A stretch of DNA of 64,000 bases from RYN-230 sp963844695 (GTDB lineage: Bacteria; Actinomycetota; Actinomycetes; Streptosporangiales; Streptosporangiaceae): the NCBI GenBank assembly GCA_963844695.1, contig CAWJPL010000035.1:1-64000 (forward strand), in the 5' to 3' direction. Shown one piece after another: positions 33,927-42,335 of this stretch (the stretch's first letter is position 1; every line of letters begins with the position of its first letter). The notes under the pieces are model-generated. The model worked only from the letters and a program-made list of their open reading frames with translations. It was not told the DNA's origin and ran no database searches. Made by a program: the position numbers and the translations under genes.

Positions 33927-34514
33927 TCAGCGCCTAAAGGCCGACGAGGCGGCGCCAGGCCGGTCAACACGGTAGATGTAACGCAGCGCATCATCAATCG
34001 GGTTGTCGGGCGACATCGGGCCTTCAGCGACCCGCTTCAAGCCAGCCTTCTCCAGCGCACGCCAGGAGGCCACATTGGCGGCCACCACGGCGGCAAGCAC
34101 CGCGGGCGCATCAGAATACGAGTTCCAGGTGTCCTCAACGGCCGCAGCGATCATGCGGGAGCCGAGACCGCGACCACGCAGCGCTGGGTCCGCGATGAGG
34201 TAGTCAAGCTCGACGGCGCCGGCTGGCACCTCGATAACCGCCGAGAATTCCGCGAGATCCTTGGGGTAGTCGCAAATCGCCGAGCGCTGCAGCAGGCCGA
34301 TTGGCCGGCCGTCGAGGAGAACGAGGAGGTCTTCCCCCGGCTCCTCGCCTCGCGTACTCGCGCCGAAGTCGCGCTCGACCGCCTCAAGGGTTGTCTCAAG
34401 ATTCCACCACCGGGTGACCTGGGGCTCTCGCAACCACTCGGCCAGCATGGGAAGGTCCCCGGCAATCAACGGCCGCCACGACAAGAAACCATCGCTAATC
34501 CTCTCCACCGTCAC
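33927..34514 (-). CDS. GNAT acetyltransferase, AAC(6')-like
   Basis: Protein of about 195 residues. It has the N-terminal WRPLIAGDLPMLAEWLREPQVTRWW motif (shown in family style), a VELDYLIADPALRGRGLGSR acetyl-CoA loop and ANVASWRALEKAGLKRVAEG near the end. This pattern is that of aminoglycoside 6'-N-acetyltransferase-like proteins, many of which act on other amines. GTG 34514 is the likeliest start; the frame is open to 34625. No resistance role can be claimed from sequence alone. Confidence 0.78.
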   Translation of the reverse strand: MTVERISDGFLSWRPLIAGDLPMLAEWLREPQVTRWWNLETTLEAVERDFGASTRGEEPGEDLLVLLDGRPIGLLQRSAICDYPKDLAEFSAVIEVPAGAVELDYLIADPALRGRGLGSRMIAAAVEDTWNSYSDAPAVLAAVVAANVASWRALEKAGLKRVAEGPMSPDNPIDDALRYIYRVDRPGAASSAFRR

Positions 34515-34625
34515 AGCGTAGATCCCGGGAGGGAATCGTCCTACGCGATGGTCTGACACTAGCCCAGCCGGACAAATGGTGATCCGGAACATGCGCGGAA
34601 CGACCTCCGCTGCCGCCGCCACCAT

Positions 34626-35169
34626 TCGTGCAGTCGGCGCAGGTCAGCGCCAAGGTTCGTGCGATCACGCGGGCGGCCTCCGGAGCCGTGTGCGCGGGCC
34701 ACATGCGGGCCACAGGCCAGGGACACTCGCAGGCAGCCGCCGTCACTCACGAGCACTCGAACTCGGGCGGCCAGTACGAACATCGCTCCTGGTAGTGCGG
34801 TTCCAGCACCACCGACCTTCCAAGCTGGTGATCAAGCTTCGTGCACCCCGCGTGCACCAACGAACAGCGAATGACGGTCACAGACGGGCACCAGCGGTGA
34901 ATCTGAGATCTCGGCCGCTGACGATCACCAACGGCTTTTGCGCAGGTCAGCGAGCTAGTGCGAGGGTTGCGATGTGGTAGTGGTGGTCAGGGGCGGGGTC
35001 GAACCGCCGACCTTCCGCTTTTTCAGGTGTGACAGATGTCCAGGCCAGCGACGTTGCCGCAGCGTGGACAGTCGCCGAGGGTGCGTCGGCGGTCGGGGTC
35101 GGTTGCCGCCGTTGCCGTCACCGTTGCCGTCGGCTGACCGTCCAATCGGGCACGGACCGGGCACGATTC
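34626..35169. other. Non-coding stretch holding a tRNA-Phe fragment
   Basis: No gene is supported. The only clear item is the tRNA-Phe 3' half at 34984-35027, with a GCGCAGGT box at 34940-34947. The stretch marks the junction between units 1 and 2 of the island. Confidence 0.6.
34984..35027 (-). repeat. tRNA-Phe 3'-half (att site between units 1 and 2)
   Basis: Matches the 3' half of the intact tRNA-Phe at 56011-56053 base for base except one extra T in the anticodon-loop T run. It begins TGGTCAGGGGCGGGG and ends TTTCAGG. A GCGCAGGT box lies 37 bases to its left, as near the other two sites. Confidence 0.8.
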
Positions 35170-35901
35170 CTACGCTTGCACATCATCGGTCCCCGGGGGC
35201 AATCGGCTGCCTTTCGCGCTTGGGAGTCTGCTGCTGGTATCGGGCACATCCGAACGGTGGGCCGGCCCGGCCAGTATCCAGGTCATCAAGGCTCCGAGGA
35301 CCAGCCACGCGGCACAGATTCCCAGTTCGCCCCAGCTCACCACGGCAGGGCTGCCGATCGCAGGGCAGTCCTCTGGGCCTCCGATCGCAGGGCATTTTGC
35401 TGGGTATTCTCCCCAAACCTCGGCCTGGTATACGAGCGCGAAGCCCGCAATCCACGCCCCCGTCCACGCAGCTATGCGGAGCAAGTTGCGCGGCCGCCAG
35501 CCGCGAAACCTGACGAACCCGGCAATCAGCAGTGGGATAGGCAGAGCCAACGATGCGACAGTTGCCAGAACTACGGCGATCTGCACGGTCACAGGATCTG
35601 CGCTCCACCCCTCAATCCCGAGGCTCACATCAGCCCAGGTGAATGGCTTGGTGGTGATGTAAAAATCGTAGCCAGTGCCGACAATCCCTGCCACCACCCA
35701 CAGCATCGACAGCGACCAGGTCCAGCCCCGGACGCGCAGGCCTCCGGTGACCAGCGCCCGCGCGTCACGGAGGGAAGGCCAGCTTTGGCCAGGCCCGCTG
35801 GCCTCCAGCAAGGTGCCCAGCATCTCCCCGGCGCGATCGCGCCGGTACCAGGCAGGATAGGCGCGCAGCAGCCAGCGGCAGCGCCGCTCCAGCGGGGTCA
35901 C
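35170..35901 (-). CDS. Multi-pass membrane protein coupled to PadR
   Basis: Protein of 243 residues. The cytoplasmic N-terminal block LLRAYPAWYRRDRAGEML is typical of proteins that follow PadR regulators in actinomycetes. About four membrane helices follow (SLSMLWVVAGIVGTGYDF, IAVVLATVASLALPIPLLIA, IAAWTGAWIAGFALVYQ, ICAAWLVLGALMTWILA). The GTG at 35901 overlaps the PadR stop by four bases (GTGA), so the two are translationally coupled. The role is unknown; it may be a membrane effector of the regulator. Confidence 0.75.
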   Translation of the reverse strand: MTPLERRCRWLLRAYPAWYRRDRAGEMLGTLLEASGPGQSWPSLRDARALVTGGLRVRGWTWSLSMLWVVAGIVGTGYDFYITTKPFTWADVSLGIEGWSADPVTVQIAVVLATVASLALPIPLLIAGFVRFRGWRPRNLLRIAAWTGAWIAGFALVYQAEVWGEYPAKCPAIGGPEDCPAIGSPAVVSWGELGICAAWLVLGALMTWILAGPAHRSDVPDTSSRLPSAKGSRLPPGTDDVQA

Positions 35902-36239
35902 GCAGGGCTCGCCTTCCGGGCACCGCCGCCCACCTGGAGAGCGCGGCCTCGGTCCGTAACCAGGCGGGCGGCGTCCGCCATCCGCGCCGCCTCGGCCCGC
36001 AGCGCCCCAGCACCAGGCGGCGTCAGCCCGTAGGAGCGCCGCACCCTGCCGTTGACGATCTCCTCGCGCACCAGCTCCACATGGCCCTCAGTAGTGAGGC
36101 GGTCCAGCGCCGTGTACAACGTCCCGGTCGCCAGCCGGACCCGGCCGCCCGATAGTTCCCCGGTGCGCTGGATGATGGCGTAACCATGCAGGGGCCCATC
36201 CAGGAGGGACGCCAGGACGAAGTATGTCGGCTCCCGCAT
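35898..36239 (-). CDS. PadR family transcriptional regulator
   Basis: Protein of about 113 residues. The winged-helix reads MREPTYFVLASLLDGPLHGY, then GTLYTALDRLTTEGHVELVR and RRSYGLTPPGAGALRAE, all typical of PadR. ATG 36239 has AAGGG upstream; a GTG at 36260 is also possible. It is followed at once by the coupled membrane protein gene. PadR regulators usually repress the operon they lie in. Confidence 0.88.
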   Translation of the reverse strand: MREPTYFVLASLLDGPLHGYAIIQRTGELSGGRVRLATGTLYTALDRLTTEGHVELVREEIVNGRVRRSYGLTPPGAGALRAEAARMADAARLVTDRGRALQVGGGARKASPA

Positions 36240-36518
36240 CGGGCCCTTCACCTTACTCACATGACCATCATAAGTAGATGCACGACACATCGCAGACCAG
36301 CCATCGACTCTAAACACTTACGGCCGGATTCGGCAGTGCGGGTGGCCTCTTCGTCCCGAAGCCAACTTGCTATGCGGACTGTTAGCGAGGCACCGTCTCG
36401 GACCTGGGATGCAGCGTCCGCTGGTGTCCACTGGCGTCTACCGCAGGCGACAGCGATCGTTACTGACTTGGTTACTCGCCGACTTGGGTCACCTTGTCGA
36501 ACAGAGGCTGGGTCCTTG

Positions 36519-36974
36519 TCAGATATGGCCTGTGGCTTCCAGGACGGCCCTCGTCAGGCGGCTCAAAGTGAGCTGGCCGAGCTCGCTGGGGCTGAACCAC
36601 GCCACGTCGCTGAGTTCATTGTCAGCGATTGCGGGAACGCCGTTGATGATCTCGGCCTCATAGACCGCGGTGACGTAGGCGGCTCGGTCGCCGTTGGGAT
36701 AGGTGACCTCATAGTCGGGACCACCGAGCACGCCGAGCAGCCTTTTCAGCCGCACTTCGGCCCCGATCTCCTCGCGTGTCTCGCGGATGGCCGTCTCTGC
36801 TGGAGACTCACCCAGCTCCACGGCACCGCCAAGGACGGCCCATCCATCATGATGACCGGCATGCTGGACCAGCAGCATCCGGCTTGCCCCATCAACTGGG
36901 ATCACCGAGACCGATGGCAGGAGCAGCAACTCGTGCCCGACCACTGCCCGCAGTCGGCCAATGTGCGCAGACAT
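36519..36974 (-). CDS. NUDIX hydrolase
   Basis: Protein of 151 residues with a full NUDIX box: GGAVELGESPAETAIRETR followed by EEIGAEV. The N-terminal strand VSVIPVDGASRMLLVQHAG and the C-terminal DVAWFSPSELGQLTLSRL fit the fold. It would hydrolyse a nucleoside diphosphate linked to another moiety, with Mg2+. ATG 36974 follows AGGTGG. It stands alone. Confidence 0.88.
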   Translation of the reverse strand: MSAHIGRLRAVVGHELLLLPSVSVIPVDGASRMLLVQHAGHHDGWAVLGGAVELGESPAETAIRETREEIGAEVRLKRLLGVLGGPDYEVTYPNGDRAAYVTAVYEAEIINGVPAIADNELSDVAWFSPSELGQLTLSRLTRAVLEATGHI

Positions 36975-37381
36975 ACCCACCTGCGCCACCGTACGGCACC
37001 AACGGGGCAGCGGCCGTGCGCTGAGCCCGACTTTGCGGATGCTCGAGACAGGCAGCACTCAGATCATGACTGAAGGGCCGTCGCAGTCGAGGCCTGTGGT
37101 GGCCCAGGCCGGGGGCAGGCACACAGATGAGTCTGATAGCGGCCTCCAAGACCAGCACCGTCAGCGCAACGCTGGCCGCCCCGAACGGCGGGTCGGCGCG
37201 CGGTTGCCGCGGCTAGGGACCCTAAGGGAGCGTGCAAGCTACTGCAATGTGTGTAAGTAGGCCGGTCGCCGGCTCTGAGCGCCGCTGCCGCCGTTGCTGT
37301 GGCTTGCAAGGTGTTCCTGGCTCCTCGGCGATCGATCTCGCTCGGCGTTGCGGACCGGGCGCACAGACCGGAAATGGTGCG
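36975..37381. other. Intergenic region, no feature seen
   Basis: About 400 bases between the NUDIX gene and the membrane protein pair. No gene with actinomycete codon use or repeat was recognised. Confidence 0.5.
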
Positions 37382-37939
37382 CTAGGTCCTGCCGTCGGCG
37401 ACGACATCCTCTGGGCTGTGACCTGGTCCGCCGTCCCTGCCATGGCCTGCGCCGTCCGCCGCTTCGCCTGCGTCTTCCGCTGACGTCGCGGTCGTTCGCA
37501 GGGTTCTGGCCCGCTTGGTACAGCGGCGTAGCCAGAGCAGGCCGAAAACGGGAAGCACGAGCGGGACGAAGCCGTAGCCGCTGCCATAGCCAGACCACAC
37601 CGTGGCATCTGGGAACGTGGCCGGGTCGGCGAGGCTCCAGGTGCCGACCGCCAGCACGCCGGCGAGTTCGACCGAGCAGGACACGACGGCGATCCGGCGT
37701 GCTGCCGGACTGCCGACGGCGAGGGTGACCGTGGCGAGGATATAGACCAGGCCAGCGAAGGCCGACAGCACGTAGGCGACCGGGGCGTGGCCGAACTTCG
37801 TGGCGATCTGCACCCCGGCCCGGGCGGAGGCGGCGAGCGCGAAGAGCGCGTAGATGGCGACCAGCAGACGGCCCGGGCCTGTCCTGGTCGAGTCCGGCTG
37901 CGGAGCCCTGGGCTCAGGCGGTGCCGCGGGCTCAGACAT
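37382..37939 (-). CDS. Four-helix membrane protein
   Basis: Protein of 185 residues: a Pro-rich cytoplasmic N-terminus (SEPAAPPEPRAPQPD), four hydrophobic helices (LLVAIYALFALAASARAGVQ, APVAYVLSAFAGLVYILAT, IAVVSCSVELAGVLAVG, GFVPLVLPVFGLLWL) and a charged tail. The pattern resembles small actinomycete integral membrane proteins of unknown role. Its start at 37939 overlaps the end of the upstream membrane protein gene by eight bases, so the two are co-translated. Confidence 0.72.
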   Translation of the reverse strand: MSEPAAPPEPRAPQPDSTRTGPGRLLVAIYALFALAASARAGVQIATKFGHAPVAYVLSAFAGLVYILATVTLAVGSPAARRIAVVSCSVELAGVLAVGTWSLADPATFPDATVWSGYGSGYGFVPLVLPVFGLLWLRRCTKRARTLRTTATSAEDAGEAADGAGHGRDGGPGHSPEDVVADGRT

Positions 37940-38306
37940 GGATGACCGGCCAGATCTGATGCAGCCGGACCATCAGCACGGCCGCGACGAGCCCGGCCAC
38001 GGCGATGACCGCAGGGCCCCACCGGGATCGTTCCGCCAGCCCCCAGAACGCGGCAGCCACCGGGATGAACGGCATCGCGATCAGGTAACCGATGAGAATA
38101 GCCAGCCCGGCCGGGCGTTCACCGCCGGCGAGCCTGGCCACGATGAGACCGACCTGGACAAGCAGCAAGATCTCCAGGACGCCCACTGCGGCGAGGAGGG
38201 GGACGGTCATCCGCCGGTTTCGGGCGGTCATCACCAGCGCGTATCCGGCCAGCGCGAGACCGGCGATGATGATCGTCGTGGGGACGGCGCCGTTCACACT
38301 TGACAC
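37932..38306 (-). CDS. Membrane protein, first of a two-gene operon
   Basis: Protein of 124 residues with four helices (PTTIIIAGLALAGYALVMTA, LLAAVGVLEILLLVQVGLIV, LAILIGYLIAMPFIPVAAAF, AVIAVAGLVAAVLMV). GTG 38306 has AAAGG eight bases upstream. That ribosome-binding site lies within the palindrome TACTAC-CTTTC-GTAGTA, so binding there would block translation or transcription. Its product probably acts with the four-helix protein encoded just downstream. Function is unknown. Confidence 0.72.
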   Translation of the reverse strand: MSSVNGAVPTTIIIAGLALAGYALVMTARNRRMTVPLLAAVGVLEILLLVQVGLIVARLAGGERPAGLAILIGYLIAMPFIPVAAAFWGLAERSRWGPAVIAVAGLVAAVLMVRLHQIWPVIHV

Positions 38307-38308
38307 GT

Positions 38309-38325
38309 TACTACCTTTCGTAGTA
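38309..38325. promoter_or_regulatory. Palindrome over the ribosome-binding site of the membrane operon
   Basis: TACTAC-CTTTC-GTAGTA, perfect six-base arms, three bases upstream of GTG 38306. It resembles operators of small winged-helix repressors, but no such gene is adjacent. Confidence 0.55.
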
Positions 38326-38585
38326 GCAGGCGCCGGGCGAGCAGTGAGATCTGGACCGTGGTTTGCGTGGCACTGTTCCCCGGTTCGGGGCTGCGCTGGC
38401 CAGCGATACCGCCTGGGCCATGGCACCAGCCACCGCTAGCGCCGGGAAATTCCAGGTCTGCTCACCGCCTAGGCCCACGTCATGGCCGGACTCACCGGAG
38501 GCAGGCCCCTCAGCAAGAGACCACGGCAACCAGATCGGACCGTTCTGTATGCACCGATTGACCGACACCGATGTTCCTGGAGTCG

Positions 38586-38595
38586 CACCTAACGG
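38586..38595. repeat. Target-site duplication of the IS4-type element, left
   Basis: CACCTAACGG, repeated exactly at 40103-40112 on the other side of the insertion. Confidence 0.9.
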
Positions 38596-40102
38596 CAAGG
38601 CCGGTTAGTTAAGCTTCGTTGCCGGGTGTCAAGGGGCGCCGAGGATGGCGATGGTGATGGCGGCTTTGCGGGTTGTGCGGTCGACCTTGCCTTTGGCGTT
38701 GTATCTGGACATGGCGCGTTTGACGACGCGGGGGCTGGTGCGCGGCCGCCTGCTGGGCATCAGGCTGGCCAGGACGAGCCGGCCGATAGTCCCGGCCAGG
38801 TCGGTGACGGGGCCAGCGAGGACGCCGGCGGCCAGGATGACCTGGTCGCGGGAGGCGTTCAGGGCGACGGCGAAGCTGGCGCGGTCGGGGTCGGTGCCAG
38901 GAACGGCGCCGGCGGCGTCGGCGATCGCGGTGCGCAGCACCTGGTAGGTGACCAGCAGGGCGTAGACCTCCTGGTCGATGCCGCCGGGAGTGCGGGCGCG
39001 CAGCACCCGGCCGCCGAGGATCGTGGACTTGAGCTCGAAGTAGGCGGTCTCGACCTCCCAGCGCTCGTGGTAGAGGACAGCCACCTCACCGGCCGGGTAG
39101 CGGGCCGGGTCGGTCAGGGTAGTGACCAGCCGGGCAGCCGGCTATGGCGTGCCCGGTGCTGGTCGTGACGGTGACCTGCGCGTCGATGACCCGGACGGGG
39201 ATCCCGCCGAAGCGCGACAGCCACGACCCGTCGGGCAGGCGGCTCAGGACCGGAAGCGCCGGGGCGCCGTAGCCGGCCCGGACCCGGATCAGGAAGTCCG
39301 CGCCGGTTCCCGCGATCTGCGCGGCCAGGAACCCGGCCCCGAAGCCGCGGTCAGCGAGCAGGACCATGCCCGCGTGCAGGCTGGCGAGCAGGGCCGGGGC
39401 GCAGGTGGTCTCGCCGGCCGAGACGGGCCCGAACACGGCGTCGACGACGGTACGGGTCCCGCAGCTGACCAGGGCCAGCAGCCGCAGCATCGGGTAGCCG
39501 GAAGCGCCGTTCGCGCCGCCGCGCTGCTTGGAGTAGACGGCCAGGTTCGCCTCGCTGTCCGGGACGGTCATGACCGTGCCGTCGATCGCGACCGCCAGCA
39601 GTCCCCGCCAGCGCGCCCCGCCCGCAGACGGCCCGCGCAGCAGGAAGAACAGCTCACGCAGCGGCCCGGAACCCAGCCGGCGCCGCGCCTGGGTCATCGC
39701 GGACGCGGTCGGGACCGTCACGGGCAGCCCGCCCAGCCCCGCGGCCACCCGGTGCCAGACCTGCGTGTAGCCCAGCTCGGCGAACAGGCACCCCGCCAGC
39801 AGCAGGTAAACCACGACCCTGGCCGGCAGGACCCGCACCCGGCGCTGCACCCGGCACGTCTGCTCCAGCACCGCGCCAGCCATCTCGAACGGCACCTGCT
39901 GCGTCAGCTCGCCCAGGTGACCCGGCGCGAACCGCCCTCCAGCCACCGTCACGGCACGCGAAATGACAGACTGATCCACGGCGGGGCTCCAGGTGACGAG
40001 GCATGTCTTTGGCGGACAAACCTCACTTACCGGAGTCCCGCTGCCACCTCACCAACCAACACACCTTGACAACCAGCCACATCACTTAACTAACCGGCCT
40101 TG
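38596..40102 (-). mobile_element. IS4-type insertion sequence, 1507 bp
   Basis: Bounded by perfect 18-bp inverted repeats CAAGGCCGGTTAGTTAAG (38596-38613 and 40085-40102) and by a 10-bp target duplication CACCTAACGG. It carries one transposase gene, in two frames. Perfect ends and duplication indicate a fairly recent insertion. Confidence 0.9.
38629..39979 (-). pseudogene. IS4-type transposase, one frameshift
   Basis: From GTG 39979 (GGAG eight bases upstream) the first frame encodes the N-terminal domain and the first DDE Asp (VAIDGTVMTVPDSEAN), the second region (VLLADRGFGAGFLAAQI) and runs to STGHAIAG, then leaves the family. The other frame continues RLVTTLTDPARYPAGE and YHERWEVETAYFELKSTILG, with the YREK-like Glu, to 38629. 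One extra base in the GGG run at 39132-39134 would explain it. It may be an inactive gene, a sequencing error or, less likely, recoding. Confidence 0.8.
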
Positions 40103-40112
40103 CACCTAACGG
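40103..40112. repeat. Target-site duplication of the IS4-type element, right
   Basis: CACCTAACGG, identical to 38586-38595. Confidence 0.9.
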
Positions 40113-40150
40113 CGGCTGGGGGTGCGTTCTCCCTACCTTCGCTCTCACTC

Positions 40151-40203
40151 AGCGTGACGCTCTCGGTCCATGTAGCTCGACGCCACCTCGGGGAGCAATA
40201 AGG
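40151..40203. repeat. 53-bp dispersed repeat, copy 2
   Basis: Resembles 17751-17803, with the same GCTCTCGGTCCATGTAGC core and a trailing GGGGAGCAATAAG. It lies 40 bases outside the IS4-type element, so it is not part of that element. Confidence 0.6.
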
Positions 40204-40429
40204 GTGAGCGATCTGCTGGCCACCGCAGGCCGACACGGTTGTCGCGCTTGCGCCTAGGTCCGCCGCGCGCACGTCTTGTCAAGCCTGACGCACCAAATGC
40301 GGCAGAACAGTGCGTTGCCAGGTCGGGGTTGCGCATACTTATGCGGAATTCCCTCGTCATGACTGACGAGGCATGTACGGGCAGCGAAGCGGTGCCCGCG
40401 CATGGCCTGCGCCAGATCTTCCTGGATGA

Positions 40430-41014
40430 TCATCGGGCGCGGGGCGCATCGGCCAAAGCCGCGAATTCACCAGAGGAATCCCAGATTGCTTGCACACCTG
40501 CCTGGACGTCTGCGCGGTCAACCAACTCGCTCTGGAGTTCATTGGTTAGGCGATTAATTTCGACCTCAGAAACCCTTTGCGTGGAGCCGCTATCGGAAAC
40601 AGATCTTACCCGCCCGACAACCTCTCGAGCTGCACTATCGACGGCAACTTCTTTACGCGCATTCACATCTGCACCAAATGAATTCCACGTCGCTTGGGTC
40701 CGTCTAATCTGTGAGGTAAGGCGGTGACGCGTCTCTTCGAGGGAAGTATCACTGGCTGCTATCAGATAACTGTGATCACCTAGGATGCTCTGAAGCTCGT
40801 CGGCGTACACCGCGAGTCGTCGGCAAGTATCCCGTGGAGGGTCGCCAGCCTCTATTCGCTCAGCAACCTCACGCATACATGAGGCAATCTGATCAAAATA
40901 ATTTGCAACGCGTTCCCGGCCGTCACGATCAGCATTACGTAGCCAGCCGAGCAGCTTGCCAAAGGTGCTAGCTGCCGATACGAAGAAGCTGAGAAGTGAC
41001 AGCGGCTCGCCCAC
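40430..41014 (-). CDS. Hypothetical protein, lower GC, possibly membrane-associated
   Basis: Protein of about 194 residues with a hydrophobic N-terminus (LSLLSFFVSAASTFGKLLGWL) followed by a long charged helical region (ERVANYFDQIASCMREVAERIE, and VSEVEINRLTNELQSELVDRA) with coiled-coil character. Base composition is visibly less GC-rich than its neighbours, which suggests transfer from another genome. The start is uncertain; GTG 41014 is the best. I do not recognise a family. Membrane-anchored helical proteins of this kind occur in defence and effector systems, but nothing here proves that role. Confidence 0.5.
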   Translation of the reverse strand: MGEPLSLLSFFVSAASTFGKLLGWLRNADRDGRERVANYFDQIASCMREVAERIEAGDPPRDTCRRLAVYADELQSILGDHSYLIAASDTSLEETRHRLTSQIRRTQATWNSFGADVNARKEVAVDSAAREVVGRVRSVSDSGSTQRVSEVEINRLTNELQSELVDRADVQAGVQAIWDSSGEFAALADAPRAR

Positions 41015-41347
41015 ACGACTACCGTACACTTTTCCCTGGCAGTCCTCAGTTGCTCCTAGAGGTCGGCGTCCCGCTTGTGGCATGTGGCCACTCGACCACT
41101 GACCGCTTCGGCTACTCATACTCCGTACGCGGTGCTGCACACGATTGACGCGGTAGGCGTCGAGTGAGACTGCACTTCACAAGGCGCTAACGCCCAAAGT
41201 TCCCCGTTCGGTGTGCTGGTGGCGGTACGGGCACTGGCATGCGGGTGGCTGTTCACCGGGCGCGGCGGGTGGGGATCCAGGGCCGGCCCAGGGGCATGCT
41301 GGGGATGTGCCTCAATCCCAGCACGCGTTTAAGGAGGGAGAAGGTAG

Positions 41348-42241
41348 TTGAACCAGAGCGCAGCCGTGCCAGCGGTACCCGAGCGTCATGGCAGCGCCCT
41401 GGACGCGGACGGGTACATCGTCGTGCCGACCGGCCTGCCCCCCTCGATCCTTCAAGCCGTCGTGGACGACATCTGGCGCCATGCCGGTGCCACACCCGGC
41501 GACCCCGCCACGTGGTACCAGCCGGCCGTCATCCGTCCCCGGCCGGGAACGGTCGAGATGTACCACTACCAGTCAATGTGGGACGCTCGCCAGCACCCGG
41601 CGGTCTACCGGATTTTCCGCGACCTGCACCGCAGGGACGACTTGTGGGTCTCCATCGACCGGGTCGCGTTCAAGCCACCCGTCCAGCCCGGCCAGCCCGA
41701 CTACGACCAGCCTGGGTTCATCCACTGGGACACCGACATCAACAGGTACCCAGATATCCCCTTCCTGCTGCAAGGGGTTCTCGCGCTTGAGGACACGTCC
41801 GCCGACATGGGCGGCTTCCAGTGCGTCCCCTCCATCTACCGCGACCAGCAGCGCTTCCTCGACGAACAGCCCAAGCCTGGCCCGGTTCCCCGTGCCCCCG
41901 ACATCGGCGGCCATCCGATCGTCAAGGTACCGCTGGCCACGGGCGACCTGGTCATCTGGAAGTCGACACTCTTGCACGGAAACGGCAGGAACTCCGCTCA
42001 GCGCCCCCGGCTGGCCCAGTATCTCACCATGAACCCGCTGCCCCCTGCAGGAGAGCAACGCGAAACACTGCGGCGAAACCGGATCATGTCATGGTCTGCT
42101 TGCACCCCACCAGACGGCGATGCCTTCCCCGGTGACCCGCGCCGCATCGAAGAGCAGCGAGGTGAGCCGGCATCACTTACCCTGCTGGGCCGACGCCTGC
42201 TGGGACTCGACGAATGGCCCCAGGCCCCAGGCACGCCCTGA
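41348..42241 (+). CDS. Phytanoyl-CoA dioxygenase (PhyH)-like Fe(II)/2-oxoglutarate enzyme
   Basis: Protein of 297 residues. Iron ligands are visible as His and Asp in FIHWDTDINRYP and a distal His in STLLHGNGRNSAQRPRLAQY, where the Arg would bind 2-oxoglutarate. The start is TTG 41348 because AGGAGGGAGAAGG lies right before it; no ATG or GTG nearby has such a site. Such enzymes hydroxylate lipids or natural products. The next gene is a broken methyltransferase on the same strand, so they may have formed a small modification pair. Confidence 0.85.
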   Translation: MNQSAAVPAVPERHGSALDADGYIVVPTGLPPSILQAVVDDIWRHAGATPGDPATWYQPAVIRPRPGTVEMYHYQSMWDARQHPAVYRIFRDLHRRDDLWVSIDRVAFKPPVQPGQPDYDQPGFIHWDTDINRYPDIPFLLQGVLALEDTSADMGGFQCVPSIYRDQQRFLDEQPKPGPVPRAPDIGGHPIVKVPLATGDLVIWKSTLLHGNGRNSAQRPRLAQYLTMNPLPPAGEQRETLRRNRIMSWSACTPPDGDAFPGDPRRIEEQRGEPASLTLLGRRLLGLDEWPQAPGTP

Positions 42242-42335
42242 TCGCTCACATCGCGGCAGAAGAGTGAGCCGGTCGGTGGTGCGGAGCGGGCCGTGGGGGG
42301 TGGGGTCATCACGTGGCTGAATTGCGGGGCAGACT

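Noticed and set aside
33927..34514. Aminoglycoside resistance gene claim for the GNAT protein
   Set aside because: The AAC(6')-like motif is shared by many acetyltransferases with other substrates; sequence alone does not support resistance.
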